From: Larix sibirica
Taxonomy: Eukaryota; Streptophyta; Pinopsida; Pinales; Pinaceae
Length of the DNA: 11,307 nucleotides
Direction of reading: 5' to 3'
NCBI GenBank assembly: GCA_004151065.3
Contig: NWUY0303913359.1
Location: forward strand, 1 to 11,307
Positions 8,170 to 11,307 of the stretch are shown here, in pieces. Below the pieces are notes generated by a model. The model worked only from the letters and a program-made list of their open reading frames with translations. It ran no database searches and was not told the origin of the DNA. Position 1 is the stretch's first letter. Every line of letters begins with the position of its first letter. A program made the position numbers and the translations under genes.

Positions 8170-9170
8170 ATGGTTGATCAACCTTTGCGCATGTCCCAAA
8201 GAATTCAAGGACACTCTCCTGAAGATATAGAAGTCCCTGCGCTTAGGTGAAGTCTGGATTATAATAATCCACCTCCTCAAGGGTAATAAGAGGAAAACCA
8301 GGAACATCAAACAAAACAACCAACAGAAGAAAACAGTTGTAGATCAAGTGAGTTTGAGAGTTCTGCTAACGAAGGACATTTTATAAATACTAAGGAACAA
8401 AAGAAGAACTCTCCTATAGTTAATTTTCCTCGACCTGAAGAGAATTTAGGTCCCATTGCAATTGAGGACCTCTCAAATCCTTTTGGACTTTTGAACCCAC
8501 CACAAAGTCCTATTTTTTCCCAAATAGTTTGTATCAATGTTCCTAGTCCATTGTCTAGGCAGTTTAATATGGAAAACAAAGAACAAGTGTTTACTTCAGG
8601 AGAGGTAACTACCCCACTTATTACTACCCCTGTAGGAGGAATTAATTTTTAATACGACATCCACAATAATATCAGGATGGTCTCCCCCGTCCTCGATGAT
8701 ACTTACTGGTAATAGTTCGTTAAATCAACTGAGTTCGAACCCTTTCTCTTTTGCATGGACTTTATCAATTTGTCAACCTGTGCCTGCTACTATTCCTCCT
8801 AGTTCAACACTGACCATTGCTTCAGGTAGTGGACCATCTATCCCTTTCTATAATTTACCATCCTTCAGTGGACACATGTCTATGACTAACCCACCCTTCA
8901 CTAGAGTTGTCTCTAATTCCACCCTACCCCAGTTAGCTTACCTTTCCAATCTGTTGGAGGTATGACTTCTGGTAACCCCTTTGGACTCAATGTATCGCAA
9001 GGTAATTCCTTTATACAAGGGGGAACCAACACTATATTTCCATGGGGGGGTATTCCACTAAAGGAAATATCCCTTTTTCTGGGATGGGAGGTTCCAATAT
9101 GACTAACCATGTTATGACAAGTTCCTTACAAGGAAGCCAACCATTAGGGGGTGTGAGAGGGAATTTTTGA
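8170..9170 (+). pseudogene. gag: Ty3/gypsy gag, N-terminal Pro/Ser/Gly-rich part, broken
   Basis: The reading starts at ATG 8170 (MVDQPLRMSQRIQGHSPED) and can be followed for about 330 codons by switching frames. Frame 1 runs to about 8646, with stops TGA 8248 and TAA TAA 8284-8289; frame 2 runs to about 8927 without stops; frame 1 to about 9044; frame 3 to a TGA at 9168-9170. The composition (Pro, Ser, Gly, Asn, Thr; motifs such as NPFGLLNPP, PSFSGH, GGMTSGNPFG) is that of the poorly conserved, disordered gag region ahead of the capsid-like core in plant Ty3/gypsy elements. Frame changes coincide with T5 (8646-8650), C4 (8927-8930) and G7 (9044-9050). The start is chosen because it is the first ATG followed by this composition and has leader sequence upstream. 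The N-terminal part is inferred from continuity with the core, not from its own motif. Confidence 0.6.
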
Positions 9171-10149
9171 ACAACTTATCCTTTTTTTTCCAAATCATTA
9201 TGTTCATAACTTTGGAAAAACTAATCCACTTTTCACTCATCATAGAAATCCATATATTCAGGTACAACCATATTCCAACACCAACCAATGGGCAGCTAAT
9301 GCTTCCTAAATCTAGAACACAATGGCTCATACAAGGTTGCCATTTTTGGCTACTTTGAATTTTCCCAATCTTTCAAATTTCACTAACAATCTAGTATTAC
9401 ATGACCCAAGATGCCCACCCCTACCCACTAAGCTTCCTTAATACATTCCTAATATTGGAGGTAAGCTTAAGGAAGACCTATCTAACCATGTGATGACTTT
9501 TCATCTATGGTATTCATCCAACTATTTGATGGATGATTCTATTAGATTGGATCTCTTCCAAATGACATTAACTGTGGTAGCAGAGAAATGTTACATTGAT
9601 TTACCAATAGCATATTTCCAAACTTTTAATGCAGTTGTGATGGTATTTTTAAACCACTTCTAGCTACTAGTCTGTTATGAAACTGGAATAGAGCTATTAA
9701 CATCCTTTTGTCGAGATAAATCTACTCATATCTATGACCACATTCATGAGTGGTGGAGGATACGTAGCTTGATCAAGGCCCATATCCCTAATGAATTCCT
9801 TACCAATTGGTTCATTAAGTCATTGCAACCTGTTATTGCAAAGGATGTGGATCTTTCTAGGGTTCATACTGAAGATAAGGATATTATTAAATCCCAACAA
9901 TTGGATTTTGTTTATTCCCAATCTCGGATGTTGTATGAAATTATTCCCACTTTTCCTAGAGAAGAAACTGACCCAACAAAACCCACCCCTACACCTCGTA
10001 CTGATGGTGTGATTGGTGTAGTTGAGAACAATCCAGTTAGTCTAGGTAATAACTTTGCAAGTCAAAATTCATTAGCAATTGGTCAAAATAACGCACAGAA
10101 CCCTAAACCCAACCCTCCTTCTGATGTTCTTTCAGTGCAAAACTCTTAG
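9171..10149 (+). pseudogene. gag: Ty3/gypsy gag core (Retrotrans_gag), with stops
   Basis: After a frame change at T8 (9182-9189), frame 1 carries the gag core. The well-known plant Retrotrans_gag pattern is visible: LSNHVMTFHLWYSSNYLMDD (about 9478-9537), SIRLDLFQMTLT, FLNHF just before a TAG, THIYDHIHEWWRIRSLIKA (about 9724-9780), FLTNWFIKSL, and the QQLDFVYSQSRMLYEI block (about 9895-9942). In Ty3/gypsy elements this domain builds the virus-like particle. In-frame stops are TAA 9307, TAG 9313, TAA 9439, TAG 9661 and TAG 10147. Family comparison suggests the TAG at 9661 replaces a glutamine, so a C-to-T change. Best placed in the non-chromovirus plant Ty3/gypsy lineages (Tat/Athila/Ogre-like) from memory of the motif style; the clade is an inference. 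The protein cannot be made in full from this copy. Confidence 0.85.
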
Positions 10150-10511
10150 GGAAACTATCATACCGGAGGGAAGAAAAATAAGAATAAGAAAAATGGGAAT
10201 ATGGGGTACAACAATGCAAACAATAATAATAACTCCAATGCTGGTGGGGAAAGTAATGAAAAAGGTAATATGAAATTCCCTTTCTTGTTATGCAAGGAAT
10301 ATTATCTAACTTATAAATTACCTAAGATGGAAATGGCTCAGAAGGTGTTGTCTTAGCAAGAAGGGTCTACCCAACTTGCTATATTAACCAATCCATTTCC
10401 TCAACATAAACAACAGATGATTGATGGTGTTCACCAAAATCATGCACCCTCCCAAGTGGAAACCATGGAACCTCCTCTCAAGGGGGAAATTCAGGCCAAT
10501 GTGAATTTTTC
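10150..10511 (+). pseudogene. gag: Gag nucleocapsid region with a ruined zinc knuckle
   Basis: Frame 1 continues past TAG 10147 with a basic, Lys- and Asn-rich stretch (GGKKNKNKKNGN, then a run of Asn), a typical nucleic-acid-binding lead-in. At 10282-10320 lies the position of the zinc knuckle: FLLCKEYYLTYKL. Related plant gags have a CX2CX3HX4C pattern here; this copy keeps only the second cysteine, the others being Phe, Tyr and Leu. Zinc binding, and so RNA packaging, should be lost. A TAG at 10354-10356 follows, then LTNPFPQ and a Gln/His-rich stretch until the frame changes at T5 (10506-10510). Confidence 0.7.
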
Positions 10512-10902
10512 ATGTGTGAACGGGACCTTTATCTCTATACAACGAAGAATAATTATGAAGCTAATTTGCCTAGATCGAAAGGTAAGGAACCCTTTAATGC
10601 TAATAATGACAATTCTTTACACATAGAGAATCATGCCAATGATACTATGCCTAGAATACCAAAGGGTGTTCTCAAGAAATCCACATATAATGCTAATGTG
10701 TGTGCTAGTAAAAATTATAGCATAGTTGAAGATTTGGCCCAGGCTTTGTGTGCAATGTCTATGCTTGAGGTACTCCATATTTTTCTAACTCAAAGGGAGA
10801 CCTTACCTTCAACTTTCAGAGCTCTAGATCTTGCAAACAGTCGGGTGTTTTCTTTCTATTTTGAGAATTGGAAGCCTCATCTACCTTACCATGCCTCTTT
10901 TT
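10503..10902 (+). pseudogene. Gag-protease linker region, open in frame 3
   Basis: Frame 3 is open here without stops. It contains MPRIPKGVLKKSTYNAN, a small basic segment, and NYSIVEDLAQALCAMSMLEV, a block I recognise from plant Ty3/gypsy polyproteins just upstream of the protease. It is followed by a poorly conserved stretch ending in PHLPYHASF, where the reading moves to frame 1 across T5 (10898-10902). No enzymatic activity is known for the linker. The lack of nonsense codons contrasts with the N-terminal half. Confidence 0.65.
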
Positions 10903-11306
10903 CAGATTCAAGTTGTATATGGAAATACTAAGATTCATCAGACAATTGTAGATGAGGATGCATCCATGTGTGTTATGTCTTTTTCATGCCAGAAGGATTT
11001 AGGATCACCTAAAGTGGTTGGTCCAGTTACCATGTTGAAAGTTTTTGACGGCCATATTTTTCAACCTCATGGAGTTATCCCAGCTTTTCCTATAGAGATA
11101 GGGGGGGATTAGTCAAAGTGGATGTGGAAGTGGTTGATTCCCCACTTGATTATAAATTATTACTAGGGATAAGTTGGAATGAAGCTATGATGGTAGTAGT
11201 CTCTTCAATCTTTCGAGTCATCAAGTTTCCTCATGAGGGAAATATTGTAACAATGGACCAACTAGTCTTAAAGAGTAACAAGTTCAACCAGGATCATGGA
11301 TCCAAT
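10899..11306 (+). pseudogene. Retropepsin-like aspartic protease domain of Ty3/gypsy, split, runs off the window
   Basis: In frame 1 the domain opens with FQIQVVYGN and reaches the active-site block TIVDEDASMCVMSFS; the catalytic Asp codon is 10951-10953. It continues through PHGVIPAFPIEIGG. A frame change at G7 (11101-11107) moves the reading to frame 3: VKVDVEVVDSPLDYKLLLG (11112-11168), where LLG is the conserved hydrophobic-hydrophobic-Gly that precedes the C-terminal helix, then VVVSSIFRVIKFPHEGNIV and TMDQLV. Frame 3 stays open to the window edge. In the family the motif is usually D-(T/S/E)-G-A-S; here the Gly is Asp (DEDAS), which should disturb the active-site turn. Reverse transcriptase should follow to the right. 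Confidence 0.8.
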
Positions 11307-11307
11307 A

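Larger units (their letters stand above)
7570..11307 (+). mobile_element. Plant Ty3/gypsy LTR retrotransposon, 5' part, inactive copy
   Basis: Leader, gag, nucleocapsid, linker and protease lie in the order expected of a Ty3/gypsy element on the plus strand, and the element continues past the right edge. At least ten in-frame stops (8248, 8284, 8287, 9168, 9307, 9313, 9439, 9661, 10147, 10354) and seven frame changes make it unable to encode its polyprotein. The 5' LTR boundary is unresolved, and without the 3' LTR the insertion age cannot be estimated. Its neighbour on the left is a minus-strand LTR element, which fits the nested, multi-age repeat structure of large plant genomes. Confidence 0.75.

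Noticed and set aside
8122-9330. Minus-strand frames opposite gag (65-90 codons) and plus-strand frames in the third reading
   Set aside because: They are shadows of the gag reading on the plus strand, which has recognisable family motifs.
1-11307. CRISPR arrays, tRNA or rRNA genes, bacterial operons or a new defence or mobile system
   Set aside because: I saw no regularly spaced repeats of the right kind, no cloverleaf sequence, and no intact multi-gene set. The window is explained by decayed plant repeats.

Overview
The window looks like intergenic DNA from a large, repeat-rich plant nuclear genome. It is AT-rich throughout, holds no intact host gene that I can recognise, and its only convincing coding sequence is a decayed Ty3/gypsy LTR retrotransposon of plant type. 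I cannot tell from the sequence whether the plant is a gymnosperm or an angiosperm. Nothing suggests a prokaryote: there are no operons, ribosome binding sites, tRNA or rRNA genes, or CRISPR array.

Layout. Positions 1-2000 are AT-rich and uninformative apart from weak reading-frame scraps on the minus strand. A possible degraded minus-strand coding fragment lies at 2014-2242. From about 2257 to 3240 the plus strand resembles an old LTR: a TTAACACCCC start, nested inverted repeats, a canonical TATATAAA box at 2656 and a 9-bp-arm hairpin at 3147-3175. Positions 3240-4600 hold nothing clear. A minus-strand LTR-retrotransposon edge is visible at 5650-5799, with a short acidic coding tail, a purine-rich polypurine tract and a TG terminus; its LTR runs leftward from 5654. 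A weak minus-strand primer-binding-site candidate at 6362-6375 may belong to the same or a related element. A degenerate repeat with a period near 49-50 bp occupies 6957-7232.

From about 7570 to the right edge lies a plus-strand Ty3/gypsy element. A leader of about 600 nt (possible primer binding site, a consensus splice donor, and oddly a TATA box) is followed by gag from an ATG at 8170, the gag core (about 9400-10000), a ruined zinc knuckle (10282-10320), a linker, and a retropepsin-like protease (about 10899 to the edge). Reverse transcriptase and integrase would lie beyond the window. The gag-protease region is clearly dead as written: at least ten in-frame stops and seven frame changes.

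The most checkable observation is that all seven frame changes fall on single-base runs (C4, T5, T8, G7). This may be slippage decay or homopolymer errors in the assembly, whereas the nonsense codons look like genuine decay. I found no convincing new biological system.
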